Of a DNA stretch of 34,308 bases, positions 17,206 to 24,469 are shown one piece after another. The notes under the pieces were generated by a model. The model ran no database searches. It was not told the DNA's origin and was given only the letters and a program-made list of their open reading frames with translations. The stretch is from Planctomycetota bacterium (GTDB lineage Bacteria > Planctomycetota > Phycisphaerae > Phycisphaerales > Phycisphaeraceae). The stretch covers positions 1 through 34,308 of the forward strand of contig JAJRRC010000036.1 of NCBI GenBank assembly GCA_024279865.1, read 5' to 3'. The position numbers and the translations under genes were made by a program. Numbering within the stretch: the first letter of the stretch is position 1; the number at the start of each line of letters is the position of its first letter.

Positions 17206-18578
17206 GTCCGCAGAATCTCCTTGAGACGGCCACCACTTTTGACTCCCTTTTCACCTGTGGGCAAAAGTTTCAAATCCAAACCTTGGGAATTCGGCAACGG
17301 ACCATCGGGATCAATCCCCATCAACTCGTAAATACTGCCAATGAGATCCAACGGATAAACCGGACGATCTACCACGCCAGTGCCCGTGGCATCTGACGCG
17401 CCAATGACGTGACCGCCTTGGAACCCGCCCCCTGCGAGCATGACCGAGAAACATCGACCATGATGGCTTCGCCCGCCGTTCCAAGGGGAATTCCACTGCA
17501 CCTTGGGACTACGCCCAAATTCACCGCCCCACCAGATGATCGTGCTGTCCAATAAATTCCGTTCGGTCAGATCCTTCAACAGCGTGGCCAACCCTTGATC
17601 CATCTGAGGCAAACGTCGATTCATCGTTGGAAAGTGCTGTTTGTGTGTGTCCCAGCCTTGATAGTTAATCGTGATGTAAGGGACCCCCACTTCGACGAGC
17701 CTTCGGGCCATGAGACAAGACTGTCCAAATGAATTGCGTCCATAACGATTTCGCATTTCATCGGATTCTTCCCCCAGATCAAAAAGCTGTTTCGCTTCGC
17801 CAAACATCAGGCCATAAGCAGCTTTTTCCGTTTGATCGAGCTTGGTAAATTGCGAATTGCCCCCAATGGCTTGTCCCAATGAGTCAAGGCTATGAAGCAA
17901 GTCTCTGCGGCGAAGTTGGCGTTCATCGGAAATACCCCGCGCGACAATGCCTTCGACCACAAAACGCTTGGCGTTGGGATCACCGCTGGTGCAAAATGGT
18001 TTGTAGCTCTGTCCTAAAAATCCAGCTTCAGAGAACCGCCCCTGCGGCCGGGTCAAGACAATGTAAGGCGGCACGATGCCGTTGTAGCCGTGCTTATAAC
18101 CTTTAAACAACGAGACCACTGCCCCCACGCTGGGATGAACAATACGACTGGGCATGTGGCCGGTTTGCATCAAATAAGACGCTGTTTCGTGAGCATTCAC
18201 GCCATGGGTCATACTACGAATAATCGAATACTTATCCGCTTGTTGAGCAAGCAACGGCAAGGCCGCGTTGACTTGCATCCCATCGACATTGGTCTTCAGC
18301 GCTTGATCCAGTGGCCCACAATAATCATTGCCTGCCTGGGGTTTGGGATCAAAGGTGTCAAGGTGTGATGGACCACCCCACATCCATATCTGAATCACAG
18401 ACTTCGCCTGCGCGGGTTTGAACGTCGGCGTCTTTGGCGAAGCGAGAAGAAGCCTTGGGTCACAAGCCATCAATGTCCCCGCGCCAATGAGGCCATACTT
18501 AATCACCTCGCGACGGGTGAGGCCTGACCGTGCCATGGGGTGCTCGATATTTCGTTTTTTAGATGCGTTTTTTCTCAT
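17202..18578 (-). CDS. DUF1501 family protein with Tat signal
   Basis: The protein begins with a twin-arginine signal (LTRREVIKYGLIGAGTLMA) and then shows the DUF1501 pattern, a family related in fold to sulfatases and alkaline phosphatases: IQIWMWGGPSHLDTFDPKP, MTHGVNAHETASYLMQTGH, YITINYQGWDTHKQHF, and WWGGEFGRSPKVQW with SHHGRCFSVMLAGGG. The His/Asp/Glu-rich motifs suggest a metal-dependent hydrolase, but no activity is established. I chose the ATG at 18578, preceded by AAAGGG at a spacing of 11. DUF1501 genes in Planctomycetota almost always pair with DUF1549/DUF1553 genes, as here, and the two products probably work together in the periplasm. Confidence 0.88.
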   Translation of the reverse strand: MRKNASKKRNIEHPMARSGLTRREVIKYGLIGAGTLMACDPRLLLASPKTPTFKPAQAKSVIQIWMWGGPSHLDTFDPKPQAGNDYCGPLDQALKTNVDGMQVNAALPLLAQQADKYSIIRSMTHGVNAHETASYLMQTGHMPSRIVHPSVGAVVSLFKGYKHGYNGIVPPYIVLTRPQGRFSEAGFLGQSYKPFCTSGDPNAKRFVVEGIVARGISDERQLRRRDLLHSLDSLGQAIGGNSQFTKLDQTEKAAYGLMFGEAKQLFDLGEESDEMRNRYGRNSFGQSCLMARRLVEVGVPYITINYQGWDTHKQHFPTMNRRLPQMDQGLATLLKDLTERNLLDSTIIWWGGEFGRSPKVQWNSPWNGGRSHHGRCFSVMLAGGGFQGGHVIGASDATGTGVVDRPVYPLDLIGSIYELMGIDPDGPLPNSQGLDLKLLPTGEKGVKSGGRLKEILRT

Positions 18579-18613
18579 GGTTTTCAAGACCCTTTGTCCG
18601 ATATGGTTTGGGG

Positions 18614-19510
18614 TTAATGGCGATACAAAAACTCCTTGCTATTGATCAAGGCCCACGCCAAATCAACAGCCCCCTGACGTGAATTCATCTTAGCTGACTT
18701 GTAATACGCTTGAGCCACGGCTATTTCATCTGGGGTCGGCTGGCGTGACAAAATGATTAGATAAAGCTTACGAATCACATTTTTTTTATTTCCCTTGGCA
18801 TCTTTGAGCAACTGGCGAAGACGCCAACTTCTTTCGATTTTATTTTGAATATGCGTGGAATTAAGCATGTGTAACCGCTGCGCGTCGGTGGGTTCATTGT
18901 TACGTTCAGAGGCCAGACCCGTATCACGCGACGGACGGCCGAACATTTCAAGAAACTGACTGGTAATGCTCCCGTCCGCCAAGGCGATGGTGCGGTGTTC
19001 TTCAGGAATAAAAGTAAACGGCTCAGGAATCACGCTCTGATACCTTTCCCGCGGCCCAAAAACAGTCGTCAACGCATCAACGAGAACCTCTGCATCCAAC
19101 TGACGCACAATATAATGAGCAAAAAGGGACTCCGCGCGAGGCTTCGTACTCTGTGGAATGGAAGATTGTTGATACGTGCGCGAATTGAGAATCAGCCTGT
19201 AAATATGGCGAAGATTATAGTCCGCCCCCACCAGTTCTTTTTGTAAATAGGCCAGCAACCGAGGATGTGACGGCGGATTGTCCGCACGAATATCGTCTGG
19301 CTCATGAATCACCCCACGCCCCATGAGCCAGGCCCAGACACGATTCACTACCACACGCGTAAACCATGGATTTCTTTTGGTAATCAGCCAGTTGGCAAAG
19401 ACCTTGCGTGGATCTTCGTTGGGTTTGATTCTCACTTTTTTGCCGTCGGGAAAATGCCGAGCAACATCTTTCGTGGCGTGGGGTCGAGGTATACAATCTG
19501 CTCCTTCCAC
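18614..19510 (-). CDS. DUF1553 portion of a split DUF1549/DUF1553 protein
   Basis: This frame encodes the C-terminal DUF1553 domain: NEDPRKVFANWLITKRNPWFTRVVVNRVWAWLMGRGVI, HPRLLAYLQKELV, IYRLILNSRTYQQSS, and a final LYLIILSRQPTPDEI with AWALINSKEFLYRH. The first residues of the frame (MEGADCIPRPHATKDVARH) have no family likeness and are simply the out-of-frame reading of the DUF1549 end. Real homology resumes at FPDGKK, around 19450, exactly where the preceding frame ends. It is therefore not an independent gene. It is either the downstream part of a frameshifted product or a broken gene. See the shift site at 19432-19453. Confidence 0.7.
   Translation of the reverse strand: MEGADCIPRPHATKDVARHFPDGKKVRIKPNEDPRKVFANWLITKRNPWFTRVVVNRVWAWLMGRGVIHEPDDIRADNPPSHPRLLAYLQKELVGADYNLRHIYRLILNSRTYQQSSIPQSTKPRAESLFAHYIVRQLDAEVLVDALTTVFGPRERYQSVIPEPFTFIPEEHRTIALADGSITSQFLEMFGRPSRDTGLASERNNEPTDAQRLHMLNSTHIQNKIERSWRLRQLLKDAKGNKKNVIRKLYLIILSRQPTPDEIAVAQAYYKSAKMNSRQGAVDLAWALINSKEFLYRH
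19432..19453 (-). other. Candidate -1 frameshift site (or frameshift mutation)
   Basis: Two heptamers fit X XXY YYZ in the DUF1549 frame: T TTC CCG (19453-19447) and A AAA AAG (19441-19435). The second is the slippery sequence known from dnaX, and it is followed immediately by the TGA stop (19434-19432). Slipping back by one on T TTC CCG yields GIFPDGKKVRIKP, which reads straight into the DUF1553 family pattern. A loss of one base in the DNA, such as C4 to C3, would look the same. Confidence 0.55.
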
Positions 19511-20214
19511 TCAGCAGTGCCTTTGAATCCCACGTGTGAAAAAAACATTTCCATGGCCTGGCGACGTTCCTTCGGCCAAGCCTCCACTCGGACCCCCATA
19601 AAAGTTAAACCCACCGCAGCGGTAATCGTCGAAGGCTCCTGCCCCTGAATCGCCCGATAAAAATTCACCGGCGGCACACGGAAATTACTCCCGCTCGAGG
19701 TCAACAACGCACGAACAAATTCGTCGTAAGGCATCTGCTTCGCAACGCTCTCATGAACCCACCGATGACAAGTTTGAACCCCATTGGGCCAAAGGTTAAT
19801 CGGGAACTCAGCCTTCACCCGTAAAACATCACACCACTTCAAAGACCAATAGTCCGCAAACTCCTCACGCTCCATCAAGGCATCAATGAGCTTAGCTCGC
19901 TTGTCTGAACGCTCATCCGCCAAAAATCGAGTCACTTCCCATGAATAAGGAACGGTCCCGATGACATCAAGATACACCCGTCGAATGAAAACTTCGTCCG
20001 AACATAAATTCGCAGGCTTGATCCCCCGCCTCTTCAATGCTGCCAAAACATAACGGTCAATCGCATTGACAGGCTTCACTGCCCCTGCCTTTTCAAACGG
20101 CAACACAATCTGCGAAGGCCCAGCCCAAACAGCTCCAACCAAACCAAACAGAAGCCCTGTCAGCATAATCCCAAAAAAAGGATTTCTTTGTCTTCTTTTG
20201 AACTGTTTGTACAT
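19432..20214 (-). CDS. DUF1549 portion of a split DUF1549/DUF1553 protein
   Basis: The product has a signal peptide (RNPFFGIMLTGLLFGLVGAVWAG) and the DUF1549 domain: AIDRYVLAALKRRGI, DEVFIRRVYLDVIGTVP, RFLADERSDKRAKLIDALM, and EFADYWSLKWCDVLRV. The ATG at 20214 is preceded by GAGGTG at a spacing of about 9 and gives a clean signal peptide; a longer frame to 20268 does not. The family is normally continuous with DUF1553, often after a cytochrome-like PSCyt domain that is absent here. The frame stops at TGA 19434-19432 directly after an A6 tract, in the middle of the conserved junction (GIFP, then DGKK in the other frame). A -1 shift would restore one protein of about 535 residues. Confidence 0.75.
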   Translation of the reverse strand: MYKQFKRRQRNPFFGIMLTGLLFGLVGAVWAGPSQIVLPFEKAGAVKPVNAIDRYVLAALKRRGIKPANLCSDEVFIRRVYLDVIGTVPYSWEVTRFLADERSDKRAKLIDALMEREEFADYWSLKWCDVLRVKAEFPINLWPNGVQTCHRWVHESVAKQMPYDEFVRALLTSSGSNFRVPPVNFYRAIQGQEPSTITAAVGLTFMGVRVEAWPKERRQAMEMFFSHVGFKGTAEWKEQIVYLDPTPRKMLLGIFPTAKK

Positions 20215-20459
20215 AAGCTGCCACACCTCATAGCCCCTATTTATATATGCTACCCCACTTGATGACATGATTTCAAGTAAAACGAACGAATTGTGTTTTT
20301 ATTGCATCGATGAACAGGCTGCCGAAATTTAATCTGTTTCTCTTGTAAATGCTGATAGACACATTTTTTGAACGTGATCGACTCTTGACTGGTAACAAAT
20401 CATCCCAAACGCACGGATATTGCCACCTCGACGAACATAAGTCTATTTTGCAAAATATC

Positions 20460-21365
20460 TTAACGGTATTGACGATGGCACTGCGTGCAGGATTGGACCA
20501 CGGCTTTAAAGCTCCGAGCGGCCGCTTGAGCATCTCCCCTGACCAATGCTTCTTCTAGCTTTTGGGATTGTCTTTCAGCATCAGTGAGCCATGCTTTAAA
20601 AGGTGGGTCATACTCGTCACCAAGGTGACGACCCGATTCTCTAAAACCCTCTTTGAGGAGCAAGGCCTGTTGGTGCGGAATCAAATCAGGATGCTCCAAA
20701 GGCGTACCCCAGTCGGCATCACGACAATATTGAAGCTGATCATAAACCCGATCAATCTTCGCCATCGCCAAAGCAAGGGAACCCACCTCGGCCACTTCAA
20801 CGAGCTTGGGCAACGGAACGTTCGGAGCGGGCTTTTCATACTCTCGAACCGCACGCCAAAGCCCTGCGTAATTGGGACTGGTCCCTGCGATTTTTAGAAT
20901 TTGAATCGCGTCATCATGATCGCCCCCCTCGCCTGCGAGGCTGATGATTGCTGCTGCTGCTGGGCCACGATGGCGGCCGTGATGACAATGGATATAGAAA
21001 GGACCTTGGACCTCACGAGCCAAACGGGCAAATGCGAGTCTGGCCTTGAGGCCGATGCCGTCATAGCCAATGGGGATGTGGACATAGCGTAAGTTGTATT
21101 TTTGAGCCGCCTCTAGATTGGGCCGCGCGCCGTCGACGCTCACGATGGTTTTGATGCCTAGCTTGGCGAGAGCTGCAAACGCGGGTTCACCCTGTGGCTC
21201 TGCCCCGCTGTATATCTGGCTGGTCACTTTGAGTAGATTCACCAGCGTGGGGTTTGGGATGAGCATGGGACCCACATCATTTTTCGTCTGCGTTGGTTCT
21301 GTCGGCACACAACCCCATAGCAACAAAAAACCCAACGCAAGCAGAGTTTTTATTTGAGACTTCAT
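20460..21365 (-). CDS. Lipoprotein: tyrosine-phosphatase domain fused to cytochrome c'-like tail
   Basis: The 301-residue product has a lipoprotein signal (MKSQIKTLLALGFLLLWGC, lipobox LLWGC). A dual-specificity/tyrosine phosphatase-like domain follows: IYSGAEPQGEPAFAALAKLG, IKTIVSVDGARP, YVHIPIGYDGIG, and the P-loop IHCHHGRHRG, which fits CX5R. The C-terminal about 100 residues form a helical region ending SFKAVVQSCTQCHRQYR. That is a CxxCH haem attachment site placed as in cytochrome c' family proteins. The ATG at 21365 follows AGGTGG at a spacing of 7. It begins 19 nt after the DeoR gene, so the microcompartment transcript may run into it. The pairing of a phosphatase and a covalent haem motif in one lipoprotein is unusual; the function is unknown. 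Confidence 0.75.
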   Translation of the reverse strand: MKSQIKTLLALGFLLLWGCVPTEPTQTKNDVGPMLIPNPTLVNLLKVTSQIYSGAEPQGEPAFAALAKLGIKTIVSVDGARPNLEAAQKYNLRYVHIPIGYDGIGLKARLAFARLAREVQGPFYIHCHHGRHRGPAAAAIISLAGEGGDHDDAIQILKIAGTSPNYAGLWRAVREYEKPAPNVPLPKLVEVAEVGSLALAMAKIDRVYDQLQYCRDADWGTPLEHPDLIPHQQALLLKEGFRESGRHLGDEYDPPFKAWLTDAERQSQKLEEALVRGDAQAAARSFKAVVQSCTQCHRQYR

Positions 21366-21384
21366 GAGACACCACCTGTTTTTT

Positions 21385-22149
21385 TCAGGGCGTGACAATC
21401 AACTGATCGCCGAGCTGATCTCGCCATGTTTGGCTAATCCCAGAATCAGAAATAATCTGATCCACTTCATCGAGGCCACACACACGGGCCAAACTTTTTC
21501 GGTCGAACTTGCCCGAGTCCATGAGCAAGGCACAACGGGTGGCCTGCCTCATCATGGTTTGCTCGACATCGACCATGGCCATGTTAATGTTGTAGGCACT
21601 ATCCCCCAAAATACCCGCCAGACTAAACAGCAGAAGGTCCGCATGCAGGTCCGCCAAACAACCAGTCGCCAACGGGCCGATGGTCACGCCGATGCGTGGG
21701 TAGAGGTTGCCGCCGATGAGGAGGGTTTCGACCTGTTCATCGTCATAGAACAGATGGGCAATGGCCAAGCTGTTGGTGACCACTTGAATGGGTCTGGCTG
21801 TAATTTGTCGTGCTGCGTACACCACGGTGGACCCGCCATCGAGCAGGACGGTCATGAGTGGTTCGACCAAAGCGGCGGCAGCTTTACCGATAGCTATTTT
21901 TTGCTGGACTTGTTCGTCCATACGTTCGTTGAGGGTGTGGCCTTGCACTTTGGTGGGCAGTGCGGGCGTTCCCATATAAATCGCTCCGCCGTGGGTGCGT
22001 TTGGCAATTCCCTGGGCTTCGAATGATTCGATATCCCGCCTGACGGTGGAGACGCTCACGTTCAACGCCGAGGCCAATTCTTCTAGCTGCGCGGCCTTTC
22101 GATCCCGCAGAATATGAAGAATTTTTTGTTGGCGTTCAACGATCAGCAT
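21385..22149 (-). CDS. DeoR-family transcriptional regulator
   Basis: The 254-residue protein has the DeoR winged helix (MLIVERQQKILHILRDRKAA, LEELASALNVSVSTVRRDIESFEAQG, KRTHGGAIY) and the C-terminal sugar-phosphate sensor domain: KIAIGKAAAALVEPLMTVLLDGGSTVVYAAR, VVTNSLAIAHLF, LLIGGNLYPRIGVTIGP, and LLMDSGKFDRKSLARVC. DeoR regulators usually repress sugar catabolic genes and are released by a phosphorylated sugar. Their presence at the end of PVM-type microcompartment loci is typical, and this one likely senses a deoxy-sugar phosphate. I chose the ATG at 22149 because MLxxERQQKIL is the family N-terminus. Two TTCGAAA direct repeats lie just upstream. Confidence 0.92.
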   Translation of the reverse strand: MLIVERQQKILHILRDRKAAQLEELASALNVSVSTVRRDIESFEAQGIAKRTHGGAIYMGTPALPTKVQGHTLNERMDEQVQQKIAIGKAAAALVEPLMTVLLDGGSTVVYAARQITARPIQVVTNSLAIAHLFYDDEQVETLLIGGNLYPRIGVTIGPLATGCLADLHADLLLFSLAGILGDSAYNINMAMVDVEQTMMRQATRCALLMDSGKFDRKSLARVCGLDEVDQIISDSGISQTWRDQLGDQLIVTP

Positions 22150-22160
22150 AGAGCGACATT

Positions 22161-22223
22161 CCAAGGCCCTTCGAAACATCACCCCCCTGAATCAAACATC
22201 CAAAGGGCCAAGGCATTTCGAAA
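22161..22223. promoter_or_regulatory. Direct repeats upstream of deoR-type gene, candidate operator
   Basis: CCAAGGCCCTTCGAAA (22161-22176) and CCAAGGCATTTCGAAA (22208-22223) match at 14 of 16 positions, 47 nt apart in the same orientation. Several DeoR-family proteins bind repeated TTCGA/TTTCG-type motifs. One copy overlaps the leader of the regulator gene, which fits autoregulation. Confidence 0.35.
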
Positions 22224-22227
22224 GAAA

Positions 22228-22253
22228 ACTTCCGGGGGACTTCCGGGGGGGGG
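22228..22253. repeat. Double C/G-rich repeat directly after a BMC cargo stop codon
   Basis: On the + strand ACTTCCGGGGG (22228-22238) is followed at once by ACTTCCGG with a run of nine G (22239-22253). It abuts the TAA stop of the minus-strand gene ending at 22254. The arrangement, including the stop codon followed by the C-run, is the same as at 28435-28459. Confidence 0.75.
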
Positions 22254-23459
22254 TTAGATGATTTGGTTCCAGCGTTTGAGGTTCCACTGTATTTTTTGGG
22301 CTGGGGTCATATTGGCAAAATCAGGTTCTGACGGATTCGATGACAAACCGGTTGTCGCCGCAGCGGCTGGTGTTGACGCTGAAGCGGTTGCAGTGGTGCT
22401 GGGGTTGACTGCGACAGCAGTGCTTTTACCGCCATAGGCTGCATTTCGCAGTGTTGAAACGAGATCATCCTGCAAAGAGCGGTATGGCGAGATGCCTAGT
22501 TTTTGTAGTTCACCGTGATAGGACTTCACTGCTTGGGCGGGATCGGGGATCTCTCCGTCGGCAATCCATCGCAGGTGTTGGATGAAGGAGAGTTGATGTT
22601 CGCTGTTGTTAATCATGCGACCGTAGAGGGCTGCACGAGCGCCATATTTCTTTGCTTCTGAAAGCTGGAAAAAAGCGTCAAAGGTGGTCCCTGATGATCC
22701 ACCGAGGATGCCTGGGATGAGCGTGCGGTCATAGGACGCAAGCTGTTCCATGGCGGCAGGTCCAGGGTACGGGATCTTCAGGAAGATCGGTCGGCCGTTC
22801 TTGGTCACACCCGCCAAGGTGCGAGCAATCATATCATTGATAAACCGACCGATGTCGTCTGGGCAATGGTCGCCACAAGCATTGGGATTGAACAGTTCGA
22901 GGAAGTGGCGGAAGCCTTTTTTCTCTGCTTCGATTCGAAAAGCGTTGTACTTTTCAAGGATCAAATGATCCGTATCCAGATCATTGTTAAAAGTCAGGGA
23001 GTAGAGTCCCAAGTCTGCACCGGTGAATTTTTGGGATGGTTCGCAGGCTGCTTTGCCACACATGATGTGGTCAATGGTGGCCGTGCGATACGGCCGACTG
23101 GGCTGGCTGGGGTATTGTCCACCCATGGCAAGCCAAATATCAGAGGTATCATTGGCGCGGGCGGCAGGCGTAATGGCTGAATTTTCAAAGAGTTTTTCTT
23201 TGATGGTCAACACTTCATTGCTCGACGCGCTCATGAGCAAAATATCGATAAGACCTTGCTCTAAATTTTCACGCATCAACTGACGGTAATCGCTCAGTGA
23301 ACGAAAGCGTGCTTCGTCGGCGTGATGCTCTGGAGATTGCCCAGGAGCAGCCATGCCCCCGGCCATATCCGCATCCTTGGCATCAGCTAGGATGAAATCG
23401 TTACAACTGGGATTCGCCAGAATATTCGCAATTTTAGTATCAAGACTTTTGGTGGTCAT
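22254..23459 (-). CDS. TIM-barrel (class I aldolase-like) BMC cargo with C-terminal encapsulation peptide
   Basis: The first 330 or so of 401 residues look like an alpha/beta barrel of the DhnA/LacD class I aldolase kind: FRHFLELFNPNACGDHCPDD, IFLKIPYPGP, ILGGSSGTTFDAFFQLSEAKKYGARAALYGRMINNSEHQ. The Lys in FLKIPYPG may be a Schiff-base lysine, but this is a guess. A Thr/Ala/Ser/Pro-rich linker of about 45 residues follows, and the protein ends with MTPAQKIQWNLKRWNQII, an amphipathic helix typical of an encapsulation peptide. I chose the ATG at 23459 over the TTG at 23465. It follows the dehydrogenase gene by 13 nt. It is the last enzyme gene before the regulator. Its activity is not established; its place and targeting tail imply work inside the shell. 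Confidence 0.7.
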   Translation of the reverse strand: MTTKSLDTKIANILANPSCNDFILADAKDADMAGGMAAPGQSPEHHADEARFRSLSDYRQLMRENLEQGLIDILLMSASSNEVLTIKEKLFENSAITPAARANDTSDIWLAMGGQYPSQPSRPYRTATIDHIMCGKAACEPSQKFTGADLGLYSLTFNNDLDTDHLILEKYNAFRIEAEKKGFRHFLELFNPNACGDHCPDDIGRFINDMIARTLAGVTKNGRPIFLKIPYPGPAAMEQLASYDRTLIPGILGGSSGTTFDAFFQLSEAKKYGARAALYGRMINNSEHQLSFIQHLRWIADGEIPDPAQAVKSYHGELQKLGISPYRSLQDDLVSTLRNAAYGGKSTAVAVNPSTTATASASTPAAAATTGLSSNPSEPDFANMTPAQKIQWNLKRWNQII

Positions 23460-23472
23460 CGTCAAAAACTCA

Positions 23473-24399
23473 CTATTGATTTAATTTCTGCCAGGTTGCT
23501 GCCAATGCCTTGGCACTATTCTGAAGACCCGCAACTTCCTTGGGCCATAGTTCAACTTCGCGTGCTTCGATCACGCCTTGGCGGCCGAGCACGGTGGGAA
23601 GGCTTAAGCATACGTCTCTCATGCCGTACTGGCCTGACACGCGGGCGCTGACGGGGAGGATGGTTCGTTTGTCCAACGCAATGGCGTGAATCACTTCTGC
23701 GATGGCGATGCCGACGGCATAGCCTGCCCCGCCCTTGCGACGGATCACTTCAGCACCGGAACCTGCTGCACGCTTGGCGAGCTGGGACTGTTCGGTGGCA
23801 GTGAGAATAGACGTTAAGGAAACGCCTGCCACGGTCGCGCTGGACCAGATGGGGCTCATGGTATCGCCATGTTCGCCTAGCATGAGGGCTCTCACTTGGG
23901 TGGCGGGAAGATTTTTAGCCTCGGCAATCAAGGAACAGAATCGGGTGGTATCGAGCATCGTACCTAGGCCGAGGACTTTTTCCGCTGGCCAATTCAGATG
24001 TTCAATCGCCAGTCGGGTCAACACATCCACGGGATTGGAAACGACAAAAATGATCGCATCATGTTTAAGATTCGCAGCTCGCAGATCTTCGAGGATCGCC
24101 TTGAAGATTGAGACGTTGCGGTTAATCAGATCGAGCCTTGATTCATCAGGCTTGCGTCGTGAACCAGCGGTAATGCAGACGATATCGCTGTCGGCAATGT
24201 CTGCGGTGTGCGCTGCTGTGATTTTTTGATCGCCTGCAAAATGGCTGCCGTGCATCAAGTCCAGTGCTTCACCTTCAGCCAATTCGTGATTGACATCGAC
24301 AAGAGCTATTTCTCGAACGATGCCGCCGCATTGCAAGGCATACGCTGCGTTGGAACCGACACGTCCGCCGCCGCCGATGATACTGACTTTAAGAGGCAT
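23473..24399 (-). CDS. Lactate/malate dehydrogenase family protein
   Basis: This NAD-dependent 2-hydroxyacid dehydrogenase homologue has 308 residues. It shows SIIGGGGRVGSN, the NAD-binding Asp in ALVDVN, AGSRRKPDESRLDLINRN, FVVSNPVDVLT, GLGTMLDTTRF and the catalytic His in GEHGDTMSP. In the PVM model this enzyme regenerates NAD for PduP by reducing lactaldehyde or a related compound. The residue at the classical specificity position (Gln in lactate, Arg in malate dehydrogenases) is Arg here (SRRKPD), so simple lactate dehydrogenase activity is doubtful. The ATG at 24399 has GGAG 9 nt upstream; the TTG at 24414 is less likely. No targeting extension is visible. Confidence 0.88.
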   Translation of the reverse strand: MPLKVSIIGGGGRVGSNAAYALQCGGIVREIALVDVNHELAEGEALDLMHGSHFAGDQKITAAHTADIADSDIVCITAGSRRKPDESRLDLINRNVSIFKAILEDLRAANLKHDAIIFVVSNPVDVLTRLAIEHLNWPAEKVLGLGTMLDTTRFCSLIAEAKNLPATQVRALMLGEHGDTMSPIWSSATVAGVSLTSILTATEQSQLAKRAAGSGAEVIRRKGGAGYAVGIAIAEVIHAIALDKRTILPVSARVSGQYGMRDVCLSLPTVLGRQGVIEAREVELWPKEVAGLQNSAKALAATWQKLNQ

Positions 24400-24451
24400 T
24401 TTTGCATTCTCCAACTAAAACCATGAGGTGCTATCAAGTGATCACAATGGG

Positions 24452-24469
24452 TAACACGGGTGGGTGTTA
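24452..24469 (-). repeat. Intercistronic hairpin after the aldolase gene
   Basis: TAACAC and GTGTTA make a perfect 6-bp stem with a 6-nt loop. The stem begins with the aldolase TAA stop codon. No T tract follows, so it is more likely an mRNA-processing or stability hairpin in the 67-nt gap than a terminator. Confidence 0.35.
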
